A stretch of DNA of 52,393 bases from CAZGSV01 sp964528605 (lineage in GTDB: Bacteria > Armatimonadota > Zipacnadia > CAZGSV01). Made by a program: the position numbers and the translations under genes. Position 1 is the first letter of the stretch. Every line of letters begins with the position of its first letter. Below are positions 26,167 to 35,292 of the stretch, in pieces. The DNA is taken from positions 1 to 52,393 of the forward strand of contig CAZGSV010000013.1 in the NCBI GenBank assembly GCA_964528605.1. Reading direction: 5' to 3'. The notes beneath the pieces were generated by a model. That model did not search any database, was not told where the DNA came from, and was given only the letters and a program-made list of their open reading frames with translations.

Positions 26167-27570
26167 ATGAAAAGAGTCTCGAGGTTGCAGCACTTGTTTC
26201 GTCTGCTCGTGGTGGTTCTCACCGTCCTGGCCGTGGTCGCGCTCGCGCGAGCGCAGCAGCCGGTGTCGGTTCCTTGGAGCGAGGCGGTGAAGCCGGGCGG
26301 CAGGCTCTCAGTTGACTGGGTGAAGGGCGCCGGCGTCAACCTGGGACTGCAGGCGCAGGTGACCAATAACGCCGCCGAGCCGCGCCTGCTGACGGCGCCC
26401 GTCGGGCTGACGTTCACCGCGCCCGTGCCCTCAACGCAAATAATGCTGCTGCCGCGCAACGCCAGTTGGGAATCGCCGCCTCATTCCTCCGTGACCATCG
26501 TGCTCCCCGTCGTGGCGCTCAACGCCGACCGCTACGCTCCCACCGAGTTCAACTTCACCTGGTCCTACGGGGCGCTGCCTCAGGACTCGCCCGTGCGCGG
26601 CGTACTGGTCGCACTGGCTGAAGTCGAGCGGTCCGTGCTGCCAAGGGCCGCAGTGGGAGTTGCGGTGCAGAGCCAGACGGAGGTCGCCGTGTCGCTCGGT
26701 CTGCCGCCTGCGGAGTTCGTGGCGGCGGTTGCGTCTGAGTGGAAGATGGACAGTGCGGGCGCAGTCAGCGGGCGGCTTTCGAACACCGTGGTCGAGTACG
26801 CGGTGTGGTCCGCCACTAACGGCCTTACGCAGGCCAGGCTCGCCGAGCATGTGGACCGACGCTACCCCGACTGGCCAGTTGAGGAACGGCAGCGCTTACA
26901 GTGGCAGATAGCGGGAGGCGTAGGGCTGCTGCTCCTGCGCTCCGGCGTTGATCCCCGAGAGCGCGGCTGGCCGCTGCCGGAGCAGGCGGAGGCGGCGCTC
27001 TCCCAGATTCGCGGCGAGCCCGGCGCTGGATTTTGGCCTTGGGCCGGCCCGCTCTTCCTTGGTCCGGGCCCGAAGGTCAGCGCTTTCTCACCCGCGCCGG
27101 CGCCGCAGTGGAACCCCCGGCTGATGCTGACCAACCGCATGTCCAGCGAACTCACGGTCTGGCTCAAGGGGCCGACGCTGCACACGCTCAAAATCGCCCC
27201 CGGCGCCACCTTCACTTGCGAAGTGCTCCCCGGCATCTACCGCTACGGGGCGAAGATTCCCGAGGCGCCGGTGGTGACCGGCCTGCTCGTCTTCGAGCCT
27301 CACCGTGATTACTCGTGGGACTACACAGTGGAGTTGCCGGTGGTCCTCGGGCCGACGACGGCGCAAATCACGGTCATCAACCTCACGGGCGACCCGCTGC
27401 GCCTGACTGTCGGGCCAGTCACGGTCGTCGTCCCCGCCCAAGGCCCCAGGCAGATTGAGTTGGCGCCGGGCACCTATGCCTACGAAGGCAGCGCCGGCAG
27501 CATCCAATACCGTGGGGAGCGCACCTTCAAGGCCGGTCCAGGCGAGTGGACCTTCTCGCCGCCTCAGTAG
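26167..27570 (+). CDS. Secreted hypothetical protein with two C-terminal beta-sandwich repeats
   Basis: Unrecognised, 467 residues. The ATG at 26167 (AAGGTG nearby) starts a signal peptide (LFRLLVVVLTVLAVVALARAQQ). The N-terminal third looks like an all-beta domain. A helical stretch rich in Trp and Arg (RRYPDWPVEERQRLQWQI) follows. Two related modules close the protein: LTNRMSSELTVWLKGP...LKIAPGATFTCEVLPGIYRYGAK, then VINLTGDPLRLTVGP...IELAPGTYAYEGS. Both have the order N-x-L-x-V, APG, PGxYxYG. These may bind ligands or other proteins outside the cell. It ends the rightward group that began at 23570. Confidence 0.6.
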   Translation: MKRVSRLQHLFRLLVVVLTVLAVVALARAQQPVSVPWSEAVKPGGRLSVDWVKGAGVNLGLQAQVTNNAAEPRLLTAPVGLTFTAPVPSTQIMLLPRNASWESPPHSSVTIVLPVVALNADRYAPTEFNFTWSYGALPQDSPVRGVLVALAEVERSVLPRAAVGVAVQSQTEVAVSLGLPPAEFVAAVASEWKMDSAGAVSGRLSNTVVEYAVWSATNGLTQARLAEHVDRRYPDWPVEERQRLQWQIAGGVGLLLLRSGVDPRERGWPLPEQAEAALSQIRGEPGAGFWPWAGPLFLGPGPKVSAFSPAPAPQWNPRLMLTNRMSSELTVWLKGPTLHTLKIAPGATFTCEVLPGIYRYGAKIPEAPVVTGLLVFEPHRDYSWDYTVELPVVLGPTTAQITVINLTGDPLRLTVGPVTVVVPAQGPRQIELAPGTYAYEGSAGSIQYRGERTFKAGPGEWTFSPPQ

Positions 27571-27618
27571 TCGCACCCGGCTCCACTCGCTTGCGCGAAG
27601 AAAGCACGAGGCAGGTTC

Positions 27619-28383
27619 CTACCTGCTGAGGTCGTAGGTGAGCAGAATCTGGGCGAGCGAGTGCCCGCGCTGCTGTTGCAGCACGTTCTCGAGTCGCAGG
27701 CGCGCGGTCACGCCCAGATTGCCTGCCAGGGAGTAGAAGATGGAGGTGTCGAGGAAGCGCTGGTCCTCCAAGGTGGTGCCGAACGCGCCCTGCGCCCGAG
27801 CCTCCGTGCGCCACTGGCACCTCGACCCTAGCCCCAACTGATACGCGCTCCCCACGCGGTAGCCGATGTGCGCGGTGATGCTGGAGGCAATGTCCTTGGT
27901 CGCCTGCAAGCCACCCTCTATGCGCAAGCCGCTCGAGCCCTGGTACTGGTAGCCGTAGCCGAGTCCCACCACCTGCGGGCTCCAATCGTGATCCGAGAGC
28001 AAGGTCAGCCCCACGTAGGTGCCGCCTCGCTTGCCACCGACGGTGAGCACCTTGGCGTCGAGGTCAATCAGGTCCGGCGAGGTGGTGTGGGTGCCGGCGG
28101 CGCGGTCGGAGGCGCGGCCCAGGTCGAAGGCCAAAGCGACCGACGCCTTCTTGTCAGGAGCGGAGGCGCCCGACTGTGCGCTCGCACCGATGCCCCGCTC
28201 GTAGGCCAACCTAAGGCCGGTGCTCCAGGCGAGAGTGTTGACTGCCGCGGCGCGCTCGGAGGCGAAGGCAAAGTTCACCCGCCCCTGAGTCATCTCCCAG
28301 CCGCTTGCGGGGTCCGCCGGCAGAGGGCTCGCGGCGGCGGCGCCGAGCGACAGAAGCACGAGCAGGCAAGTCGCGGTTCTCAT
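27619..28383 (-). CDS. Putative outer-membrane beta-barrel protein (DUF481-like)
   Basis: 254 residues from the ATG at 28383; the open frame extends further upstream, but only this start gives a signal peptide (TATCLLVLLSLGAAAASPLPA). The mature part has alternating polar and hydrophobic strands throughout (VNFAFASERAAAVNTLAW, YVGLTLLSDHDW, VVGLGYGYQYQG, SITAHIGYRVGS) and ends in a strand with an aromatic residue near the end (QILLTYDLSR). This matches small beta-barrels of the YdiY/DUF481 type. If correct it supports a diderm envelope. It faces the isomerase gene divergently. Confidence 0.55.
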   Translation of the reverse strand: MRTATCLLVLLSLGAAAASPLPADPASGWEMTQGRVNFAFASERAAAVNTLAWSTGLRLAYERGIGASAQSGASAPDKKASVALAFDLGRASDRAAGTHTTSPDLIDLDAKVLTVGGKRGGTYVGLTLLSDHDWSPQVVGLGYGYQYQGSSGLRIEGGLQATKDIASSITAHIGYRVGSAYQLGLGSRCQWRTEARAQGAFGTTLEDQRFLDTSIFYSLAGNLGVTARLRLENVLQQQRGHSLAQILLTYDLSR

Positions 28384-28434
28384 GGCGTCGTACCTGTTAC
28401 CACCTGGCCTACGGCTTGGCAACCTGCGCTCGCC

Positions 28435-28463
28435 TTGACGCCTCGAGCGGCTGTCTGTACCCT
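28435..28463 (+). promoter_or_regulatory. Possible promoter for the isomerase/PmoA-like pair
   Basis: TTGACG (28435-28440), 17 bases, TACCCT (28458-28463). The -35 is good and the -10 weak. It lies about 35 bp before the likely TTG start at 28497. Confidence 0.3.
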
Positions 28464-28496
28464 CTTCGCAACCCCCGAGTGGCAGCAGGTGCGCCC

Positions 28497-29381
28497 TTGC
28501 GCCTTGGCGTGTGTGTTCCAAGTGAGATCGTTCTTGCCCAAATCCAGCGGGATGCCTCCGCTGGCGGACGGGGCACCCGACGATCGGGCCCCTTGGCGCA
28601 GGCTGCGGCCGCTCTTAAGAAGGCTGGCGCGGACTTTCTCGAACTCCCGGTGACCGCGCTCTTCAACCAGGGACAGGCCGCTTCGTGGGGCGAGATGGCC
28701 CAGAGGCTTGCGCTGCCGGTGGAGGCTTTCCACACGCTCTTTCCCGCGCCTCTCAAAGTTGCCGGGCCGGAAGTGGATCGAGGACGCGTGGACGGTTACA
28801 TGCGGCATTCCTTTGCGCAGTTGGCCTCCTTCCGCCCTCCGGCGTCTCGGCCCTCCACCGTAGGCCCCACGGCGCTTCCTCCAGTGGTGGTCTTCGGCAG
28901 TGGCAAGGCGCGCGCCATACCGGACGAGTTCCCCAAGCCGGAGGCCGAACAGCAGTTGCTGTGGACCCTCCATCGCGCCGCCGACCAGGCCCGCGCCAAC
29001 GGCCTGCGAGTGGCCCTTGAACCACTGGCTCGCGGAGCGACCAACCTGGTCAACAACCTCCTTGAAGCGCTCGCCCTCGTCGAGCGGGTAGGGCGGAACG
29101 AGAACGGCATCACGGCGGACACGACGCAGATGGAGCGTGAGGGCGAACCGCTGGAACACCTTCCCGAGGTCAGCCGCTACCTGCTGCACGTGCATCTGGC
29201 CGGCCGGGAGTTCTCCCCCCCCGAGGCCGGCAACGGCGACTTCGCCGGCCTCTTCCACACGCTTGCGCGCGTCTCCTATAGGCGGCGCGTTTCCATAGAA
29301 TGCACTTGGAGCGACTTCGCCGCTCAGGCGCCTGAGGCGATTGCTTTCCTTAAGGAGGTAATGCAGGAATGCCAGCCGTGA
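28497..29381 (+). CDS. Sugar phosphate isomerase/epimerase family protein
   Basis: Xylose-isomerase-like TIM barrel (AP endonuclease 2 superfamily), 294 residues. The start is probably the TTG at 28497, preceded by GCAGGTG, giving LRLGVCVPSE; earlier in-frame starts overlap the divergent gene and translate to low-complexity residues. Features: KKAGADFLELPVTALF (first barrel glutamate), LPVEAFHTLFPAPLKVAGP, GLRVALEPLARGATNLV (metal glutamate), GITADTTQM, LLHVHLAGREFS and RRVSIECTW (final glutamate). Substrate unknown; it overlaps the next gene by 13 bp, so the two are one operon. Confidence 0.8.
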   Translation: MRLGVCVPSEIVLAQIQRDASAGGRGTRRSGPLAQAAAALKKAGADFLELPVTALFNQGQAASWGEMAQRLALPVEAFHTLFPAPLKVAGPEVDRGRVDGYMRHSFAQLASFRPPASRPSTVGPTALPPVVVFGSGKARAIPDEFPKPEAEQQLLWTLHRAADQARANGLRVALEPLARGATNLVNNLLEALALVERVGRNENGITADTTQMEREGEPLEHLPEVSRYLLHVHLAGREFSPPEAGNGDFAGLFHTLARVSYRRRVSIECTWSDFAAQAPEAIAFLKEVMQECQP

Positions 29382-30553
29382 AGAAGTGTCAGCCTCTTGC
29401 CAAGGTCATAGTGAAGGCCGGGCCCCACACGCGTCGGGAGTGCCCCCTCGTCTTCCCCTTGGACCCCAAACTGTTGAAGACGAAGACGCCGGCCGCCCTG
29501 GCGCGCGTGGGCATCTGCGAGCACGAGCGCGAGGAGGAGTGCTGCCACGCCTGGTCGGAGGTCTTCATTGACAAGGACGGACAGGCCTGCGTGGCCATGA
29601 TCCTTGACTACCTGCCCGCTCGGAGCGAGCGCACCTACCACCTCTGCCGTTCCCCGCAGGCCCGGCCCGTCTGCTGCGGCGTGCAGGTCCAGAACAGCGC
29701 CGCCAACAAGATCGTGGACGTGGGCGTGTTGGGCACCTGGTTCACCACCTACAACTATGGTCGCGAGCACGCGCGGCCGCATCTGGCTCCCGTTAATGGG
29801 CCCTTCGGCGCCAGCGTGACCTGGGGCGGCCCGCCCGACCACAAGCACCACCGTTCACTGTGGGTAGCCCACGGCGAGGTCAACGGCGCGGACAACTGGA
29901 GCGAGAACCCCGGCCACGCCAAGACCGTCAATGAGAAGATCGCCGTCGCCTCCGGCCCCGCCCTCGGCCTCATCCGCGCCACCAACTCCTGGCGCACCGC
30001 GCAGGGCAAGAGACTCCTGGCCGAGCAAGCCGAGTTCGTCTTCTACGCCACCGCCTACGAGCAGCGCATCGTTGACGTCAACGTGGCGCTGACCGCCACC
30101 GAAGCAGACGTGCTCTTCGGCGACACTAAGGAAGGCGGCACGCTCTCCGTGCGCGTGGCGCCCTCGCTCGAGGTGGAGGAGACCGGCACTCTCATCAACT
30201 CCTACGGCGGCGTCAACGAGAAGGAGGTCTGGGGCAAGCGCGCCCAGTGGTGCGACTATTCCGGCTTGCTCGAGGGCCGCGTCGCAGGTATCGCCGTCTT
30301 CGACCACCCCTCCAACTTCCGCCATCCGGTCTGGTGGCATGCGCGCAACTACGGCCTGATGACCGCTAACCTCTTCGGCCTCTCCCATTTCACCGGAGAC
30401 AAGGACCAGCGCGGGGACTTCACCCTAAGGAAGGGCGAGACCCTGGCGCTGCGCTACCGCGTGCTCGTGCATGCCGGCAATGCGTGCGAGGCCAACGTGG
30501 CCGAGAAGTATCACGATTTCGCCAACCCGCCGGCGGTGGAGATGAGCAAGTAG
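29369..30553 (+). CDS. PmoA-like family protein (DUF6807)
   Basis: 394 residues, no signal peptide. The central PDHKHHRSLWVAHGEVNGADNW, with its histidine cluster, is the hallmark of the DUF6807/PmoA-like family. A C-terminal GIAVFDHPSNFRHPVWWHARNYGLMTANLFGLSHF follows, and the end KGETLALRYRVLVHAG is typical as well. The name comes from a supposed link to particulate methane monooxygenase, but such genes mostly lie with sugar-catabolism genes in Bacteroidota, Planctomycetes and Armatimonadota, as here. An additional N-terminal Cys-rich part (GICEHEREEECCHAW, RPVCCGVQV) is less usual. Role in carbohydrate processing is inferred from context. Confidence 0.82.
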   Translation: MPAVKKCQPLAKVIVKAGPHTRRECPLVFPLDPKLLKTKTPAALARVGICEHEREEECCHAWSEVFIDKDGQACVAMILDYLPARSERTYHLCRSPQARPVCCGVQVQNSAANKIVDVGVLGTWFTTYNYGREHARPHLAPVNGPFGASVTWGGPPDHKHHRSLWVAHGEVNGADNWSENPGHAKTVNEKIAVASGPALGLIRATNSWRTAQGKRLLAEQAEFVFYATAYEQRIVDVNVALTATEADVLFGDTKEGGTLSVRVAPSLEVEETGTLINSYGGVNEKEVWGKRAQWCDYSGLLEGRVAGIAVFDHPSNFRHPVWWHARNYGLMTANLFGLSHFTGDKDQRGDFTLRKGETLALRYRVLVHAGNACEANVAEKYHDFANPPAVEMSK

Positions 30554-30583
30554 CGGCCACTGGTCACTGCGCACTGGCCACTC

Positions 30584-31252
30584 ATGACTAACATGCTCTA
30601 CGACCTGCACACGCATACATTCCTGTCCGACGGCGAACTCTCGCCCATCGAACTGATCCGCCGCGCGGCGGTCGCCGGCTACACGGCCATAGCGCTGACC
30701 GACCACGCCGGGCCGGGCACCATGGAGCGCTGCATCGCCGCGGTCGCCCGCGACTGCGAACTCGCGCGGCAACACTGGCCCATCATCGCGCTGCCCGGGA
30801 TCGAACTTACCCACTGCCCCCCCGAGAGCATTCCCGCTCTGGCAAGGCAAGCGCGCGAGGCGCGCGCGCGCGTTGTGGTCGTCCATGGCGAGACCATCGT
30901 GGAGCCGGTGCCGCCTGGCACCAATCTCGCGGCAGCGTGCCCCGAGGTTGACCTGCTCGCACATCCGGGCCTGCTGTCTCACGAGGCGGCGGAGAAACTG
31001 GCGGCCAGCAACGTGCTGGTGGAGATCACCTCGCGCCGCGGCCATAGCCTGACCAACGGCCTGGTGGCCGTGGTCGCCCGCCAGGCCGGCTGCAAGATGG
31101 TGGTCAACTCCGACACGCATTCCCCGAGCGATCTGCTCTCGCCCGAGTTCGCTCGCAGGGTGGCAGCCGGGGCGGGGTTGTCTGCGGAGGAGCAGGAGCG
31201 CGCGCTGAAGGCGAACCCCGAAGCACTATTGGCTCGGCTGGGCCTTACCTAG
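30584..31252 (+). CDS. PHP-domain metal-dependent phosphoesterase
   Basis: Histidinol-phosphatase/PHP-type protein, 222 residues, cytosolic. It shows the metal-binding motifs in order: DLHTHTFLSDGELSP (motif I), ALTDHAGPGT (motif II), LPGIELTHCP, VDLLAHPGLL (motif III) and VVNSDTHSPSDL (motif IV). Such small PHP proteins hydrolyse phosphomonoesters or act on nucleotides; histidinol phosphatase activity is possible but there are no other his genes nearby. The gap before it is only 30 bp and contains ACTGGTCACTGCGCACTGGC, a short degenerate repeat. The MFS gene follows 11 bp later. Confidence 0.87.
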   Translation: MTNMLYDLHTHTFLSDGELSPIELIRRAAVAGYTAIALTDHAGPGTMERCIAAVARDCELARQHWPIIALPGIELTHCPPESIPALARQAREARARVVVVHGETIVEPVPPGTNLAAACPEVDLLAHPGLLSHEAAEKLAASNVLVEITSRRGHSLTNGLVAVVARQAGCKMVVNSDTHSPSDLLSPEFARRVAAGAGLSAEEQERALKANPEALLARLGLT

Positions 31253-31263
31253 CCGGGGCGGCG

Positions 31264-32568
31264 ATGAGCGAGGCGACCTTCGTCAGGCGCACCTACCTCC
31301 TAGGCATCATCAACGGCGCGCTCTTCTCGGCTTTCTCGGCGCTGACCGACCCGGGCACGGTGACGGCGGCGCTGATCCAGGCCGCGGTGGCCTCTCCCAT
31401 CGCGGTAGGCTTGGCGGTGGGAGCCAACGGCGTGGGCTGGAACTGGCCCAGCCTGCTGGTGGCCAACCGCATCGAGAGCCGCACCTACAAGATGCCCTAC
31501 TACCGCGTCGCGGCCGTGGGGCGGTGGACCACCGTCGCCCTGATGACCGCGCTCATCGTCCCCTTGGCCCGCTACAGCCGCTCGCTGCTCGCCGCGATGA
31601 TCATCCTCGGCTTCTTCATCTACTCCAGTTGGGGCGGAATGGGAATCCTGGCCTTCAACGACGTGGTGGCGCGGCACGTGCCCCCCACCCGCCGCGGCGC
31701 CTTCTGGGCCTGGCGCAACATCCTCGGTGGCGTCCTGGGCTTCCTGGCCGGAATGTTCGTTCGCTTCATTCTGACCCCCTCGCGCAGCGGCTTCGCCTTC
31801 CCGGTGAACTTCACCGTCATCTATGCGGTGGCGTTCCTCTTCAACGTCGCCGGCCTGGGCGCCTTCTGCATGGTCCGGGAGACTCCGGGAGCAGCCGCGC
31901 GCCGCATTCCCCTCAGCCTCCAGATGGCTCTCGGCCCTCGGCTGCTGCGGCGCGACGCCAACTACCGCCGCCTGCTGGCCCTGCGAGTGTGTTCGCAGTT
32001 CGCGCGCGGTGCCTTGCCTCTCTTTGTGCCCTTCGCCATCAGTCAACTGCACGTACCCGACTCGGCCGTGGGCACCTACGTTTCCATCTCTGTGGTGTTC
32101 TCCCTCAGCGCGACCTTTCTATGGGGACGCATGAGCGACCTGCGCGGCAACCGCAGAGTTCTGCTGCGCGGCTCGGCGGCGCTGGTGCTGGCGCCCGCGA
32201 TTGCGCTCGCTCTCGGTTGCGTGCCCGATACCTCTGTTGCTTTCCTGGGCATGAAGTCGCTACGTCAGGCGCTGTTCCCGCTCGTGTTCGCCGCCTCCGG
32301 CTTTGCCGCCCAGGGAGTGGGCATCGGCGACACCAACTACCTGTTCGAGATCGCGCCCCCGCGCCGGCGCATCTCCTATTTCGGTTTCCTCAACGTGGCC
32401 ACTATCCCGCTCTTCGCCATTCCCGCGCTCGCGGGCGCGCTGGCCGGAGTTTCTTACTACCTGGTCTTCGCCATCTCCACCGCGGCGGCCCTCCTGGGCG
32501 TTGCAGTGGCGGCCTCGCTCGAGGAGCCCCGCGAGCGCCTTGAGCCCACACCCGGGGGCCGCAAGTGA
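31264..32568 (+). CDS. MFS transporter
   Basis: Integral membrane protein of 434 residues with about twelve hydrophobic segments. A basic cytosolic loop after the second or third helix (NRIESRTYKMPYYR) and GRMSDLRGNRRVLLRG between the two halves match the MFS loop motif (GxxxDRxGRR). The segment FNDVVARHVPPTRRGAFWAWRNILGG is close to that of a poorly characterised MFS subgroup common in Chloroflexi and Armatimonadota. Substrate unknown. Its stop overlaps the rimI GTG start by 4 bp (GTGA). Confidence 0.88.
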   Translation: MSEATFVRRTYLLGIINGALFSAFSALTDPGTVTAALIQAAVASPIAVGLAVGANGVGWNWPSLLVANRIESRTYKMPYYRVAAVGRWTTVALMTALIVPLARYSRSLLAAMIILGFFIYSSWGGMGILAFNDVVARHVPPTRRGAFWAWRNILGGVLGFLAGMFVRFILTPSRSGFAFPVNFTVIYAVAFLFNVAGLGAFCMVRETPGAAARRIPLSLQMALGPRLLRRDANYRRLLALRVCSQFARGALPLFVPFAISQLHVPDSAVGTYVSISVVFSLSATFLWGRMSDLRGNRRVLLRGSAALVLAPAIALALGCVPDTSVAFLGMKSLRQALFPLVFAASGFAAQGVGIGDTNYLFEIAPPRRRISYFGFLNVATIPLFAIPALAGALAGVSYYLVFAISTAAALLGVAVAASLEEPRERLEPTPGGRK

Positions 32569-33092
32569 AGCGGATGCTTCGCCTTCGCAGGATGCGCGCG
32601 GCGGACGTGGACCGGGTGATGGCCATCGAGGCCGTCTCTTTCCCCAGCCCGTGGTCGCGCGTCACCTACTTGACGGAGTTGGCGCGCGAATCCCTGACCT
32701 TCTACATCGTTGCCGAATGGGAGGGCGAACTGGTGGGCTACGCCGGCTACTGGCTGATTCCCGACGAAGCGCACATCACCACCATAGCAGTGCATCCTGG
32801 CCACCGCCGCCGCGGCATCGCCGAGCATATGGTGGTCCACTTGCTGCAGACCGCGCGCGCCGCAGGCGCTACTCGCGCCACCCTGGAGTACCGCGTCAGC
32901 AACTACGGCGCCGCCAAACTCTACGACAAGTACGGCTTCCGGCGCGAAGGGCTGCGGCGCGGCTACTACCGCGACGGCAACGAGGACGCCGTGGTTGCCA
33001 ATCTGCGCGGCCTCGATACCCCCGCGTACGCGCGCCGCCTCGAGGAACTCAAGCGGGCCCTGGAGCAGCGGCTGCCCGCCTCCTGCGAATGA
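32565..33092 (+). CDS. rimI: Ribosomal-protein-alanine N-acetyltransferase RimI
   Basis: GNAT acetyltransferase of 175 residues, expected to acetylate the N-terminal alanine of ribosomal protein S18. Motifs: LRRMRAADVDRVMAIEAVSFPSPWS (typical RimI opening), VGYAGYWLIPDEAHITTIAVHPGHRRRGIAEHMV (acetyl-CoA loop RRRGIA), and ATLEYRVSNYGAAKLYDKYGFRREGLRRGYY. The GTG start overlaps the MFS stop, and the stop overlaps the tsaD ATG. The rimI-tsaD pair is a widespread arrangement. tsaB and tsaE, often adjacent elsewhere, are not in this window. Confidence 0.93.
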   Translation: MKRMLRLRRMRAADVDRVMAIEAVSFPSPWSRVTYLTELARESLTFYIVAEWEGELVGYAGYWLIPDEAHITTIAVHPGHRRRGIAEHMVVHLLQTARAAGATRATLEYRVSNYGAAKLYDKYGFRREGLRRGYYRDGNEDAVVANLRGLDTPAYARRLEELKRALEQRLPASCE

Positions 33093-34120
33093 CGCTCGCG
33101 CGCATCCTCGGCATCGAAACCTCCTGCGACGAGTCTGCCGCCGCCGTGGTGGCCGAGGGCACCCAGGTCCTCTCCAATGTCGTCGCCTCGCAGGTTGACT
33201 TCCACCAGAAGTACGGGGGCGTGGTGCCCGAGATTGCCTCGCGCAAGCACCTGGAGGCCCTTCCCTACGTGATCGAGGAGGCCTTGGCAGGGGCCGGCCT
33301 CGCGGCAAGCCAGGTTGACGGTATTGCCGTGACCGCGGGACCAGGGCTGGAAGGGTCGCTGCTGGTGGGCGTGTCCACGGCTAAGGCTTTGGCAGCGGCC
33401 CTCGAGAAGCCCCTCCTTGGCGTCCACCATGTCGAGGCGCACCTGTACGCCAACTTCCTCGACCGCCCCAACCTGCGGCCGCCGCTGCTCTGCCTGGTCG
33501 CCTCCGGTGGACACTCCGACCTCATCGCCCTTACCCAGCACTGCCGCTACCAACTCGTGGCCGTGACCAGGGACGATGCCGCGGGCGAGGCGCTCGACAA
33601 GGTCGGCCGTCTCCTGGGCTTGCCCTATCCAGCCGGTCCGCACATGGATCGTTTGGCCCGCTCCGGCAACCGGGAGCGCATCCGCTTCCCCCGGGCGCGT
33701 CTGCGCAACTCCCTCGATTTCTCCTTCTCCGGGCTGAAGACCGCCGCCTACCGGCACATCAGCAGCCTCACGCCGCAACAACTGGAGGCCCAAAGGGCCG
33801 ACATCTGCGCCTCGTTCCAAGAAGCAGTGGTCGAGCCGCTCGTGGAGCACACGCTGCGTGCGGCGCACGATCTGGGTTTTGATCAGGTCTGCGCCTCCGG
33901 GGGCGTAGCGGCCAACTCACGCCTGCGCGAGTCGTTTGAGCGGCGCTGCCGGCAGGAGGGGATGACGTTCGTCAGCCCTCCTGCGGCGCTGTGTACCGAC
34001 AATGCCGCCATGGTTGCCGCGGCGGGGTTCTTCCGCGCCCGGCTGGGCCTGGTCAACGACCTCTACTTGGACGTGGACGCGAACATGCCGTTGCCTGCCG
34101 GAGACGACCGGCCGATTTGA
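33089..34120 (+). CDS. tsaD: tRNA N6-threonylcarbamoyladenosine transferase TsaD
   Basis: Catalytic subunit that transfers threonylcarbamoyl to A37 of ANN-decoding tRNAs, cytosolic. The 343 residues start at the ATG overlapping the rimI stop (ATGA); the open frame runs far upstream in antisense. ILGIETSCDESAAAVV (ATP site), YGGVVPEIASRKHLE, VTAGPGLEGSLLVGVSTAKALA, HHVEAHLYAN (metal histidines), CLVASGGHSDLI, DDAAGEALDKVGRLLGLPYPAGP, FSFSGLKTA and ASGGVAANSRLRE are all present, so the protein is intact. Confidence 0.97.
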   Translation: MTLARILGIETSCDESAAAVVAEGTQVLSNVVASQVDFHQKYGGVVPEIASRKHLEALPYVIEEALAGAGLAASQVDGIAVTAGPGLEGSLLVGVSTAKALAAALEKPLLGVHHVEAHLYANFLDRPNLRPPLLCLVASGGHSDLIALTQHCRYQLVAVTRDDAAGEALDKVGRLLGLPYPAGPHMDRLARSGNRERIRFPRARLRNSLDFSFSGLKTAAYRHISSLTPQQLEAQRADICASFQEAVVEPLVEHTLRAAHDLGFDQVCASGGVAANSRLRESFERRCRQEGMTFVSPPAALCTDNAAMVAAAGFFRARLGLVNDLYLDVDANMPLPAGDDRPI

Positions 34121-34181
34121 CAGCGCCCGGCGGCTTGGCGGAACCTCCGCCCGCTAGGGCAACGGGAGAGGAGATGGAGCC

Positions 34182-35288
34182 ATGTCGGGACCCCGAAAAG
34201 GGTACACCTACAGCGAGGCCGGTGTTGATCAGGCGCGCGAGGATGAGGCGCTGGGGCCCATGCTGGAGTGGATCAACCGCACCCTGGCCTTCCGCACCGG
34301 CCTCGGGCGCCCGCTGATGGGGGTGGGCCACTTCGCCACGGTCCTGGAATTGGGCGGGAACCTGGGCCTGGCCCTTTGCATTGACTCAGTTGGGTCCAAA
34401 CTGCTCGTCGCTGAGATAACGGGCAAGTACGACACCATCGGCATTGACTGCGTGGCAATGAACGTCAACGACCTCATCTGCATCGGTGCCGACCCCATCG
34501 CCATGGTGGACTACATTGCAGTGCAGACCATAGACCCGCCGGTCCTCGAGGCCGTGGCCAAGGGGCTGCACCGCGGGGCGGAACTGGCGGGCATCTCCAT
34601 TCCGGGCGGGGAGATCGCGCAACTCCCCGAAATCGTTCGGGGCGTGGCTCCCGGAAAAGGCCTAGATCTGGCGGGAGCCGCCGTGGGCCTCGTGCCGACC
34701 GATAGGCTCATCACCGGCGCCGGCATCGCCGACCGGGACCTCATCGTCGGCCTCCCCAGCAGCGGCGTTCACAGCAACGGGCTTACCCTGGCGCGCCGCG
34801 TTCTCTTTGACCACGCTCAACTCTCTCCGCGGGACACGCCTGCCTCCCTTTCTCGTCCGGTGGGTGAGGAACTGCTCGAGCCCACTGCCGTCTACGTCAA
34901 GCCTATCCGCGAAATGCTGGCCCACAATCTGCCCATCACGGGCATGGTCAACATTACTGGCGGCGGCCTGCTCAATCTGCCGCGACTGGACACCGATGCC
35001 TCTTTCGTCGTCGAGAACCTGCCGGAGCCATGGCCCATCTTCTCTCTGATTCAGGAACTGGGGCAGGTGAGCGACGCGGAGATGTACCGCGTCTTCAACA
35101 TGGGCGTAGGCTTTTGTCTCACGGTCAAGCCGCAAGCCGGCGCCATGGAGTGGATAGAAACCATCGCGCAAGAACACGGCATGCGGCCCATGTTGCTCGG
35201 ATTCGTGCGGGGCGACGGCAAGAAACAAGTGCTCGTCAAGCCGAAGAATCTGGTGGGCGCGCAGGGCGCCTTTCACCAGGCCGGGTGA
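34182..35288 (+). CDS. purM: Phosphoribosylformylglycinamidine cyclo-ligase
   Basis: AIR synthetase of purine synthesis (FGAM + ATP to AIR), cytosolic, 368 residues. It shows YTYSEAGVDQAREDEAL, VGHFATVLELG, DSVGSKLLVAEITGKYDTIGIDCVAMNVNDLICIGADPIAMVDYIAV, GAELAGISIPGGEIAQLPEIV, DLIVGLPSSGVHSNGLTLAR and MVNITGGGLLNLPRL. The ATG follows GAGAGGAGATGGAGCC. It is a second purine gene near a purH fragment (38642-39244), though on the other strand and 3 kb away. Slightly longer than E. coli PurM (345). Confidence 0.95.
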   Translation: MSGPRKGYTYSEAGVDQAREDEALGPMLEWINRTLAFRTGLGRPLMGVGHFATVLELGGNLGLALCIDSVGSKLLVAEITGKYDTIGIDCVAMNVNDLICIGADPIAMVDYIAVQTIDPPVLEAVAKGLHRGAELAGISIPGGEIAQLPEIVRGVAPGKGLDLAGAAVGLVPTDRLITGAGIADRDLIVGLPSSGVHSNGLTLARRVLFDHAQLSPRDTPASLSRPVGEELLEPTAVYVKPIREMLAHNLPITGMVNITGGGLLNLPRLDTDASFVVENLPEPWPIFSLIQELGQVSDAEMYRVFNMGVGFCLTVKPQAGAMEWIETIAQEHGMRPMLLGFVRGDGKKQVLVKPKNLVGAQGAFHQAG

Positions 35289-35292
35289 GCGG

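Noticed and set aside
30554..30583. ACTGGTCACTGCGCACTGGCCACT as a CRISPR or tandem array
   Set aside because: Only two or three imperfect short units and no spacers; a minor degenerate repeat.
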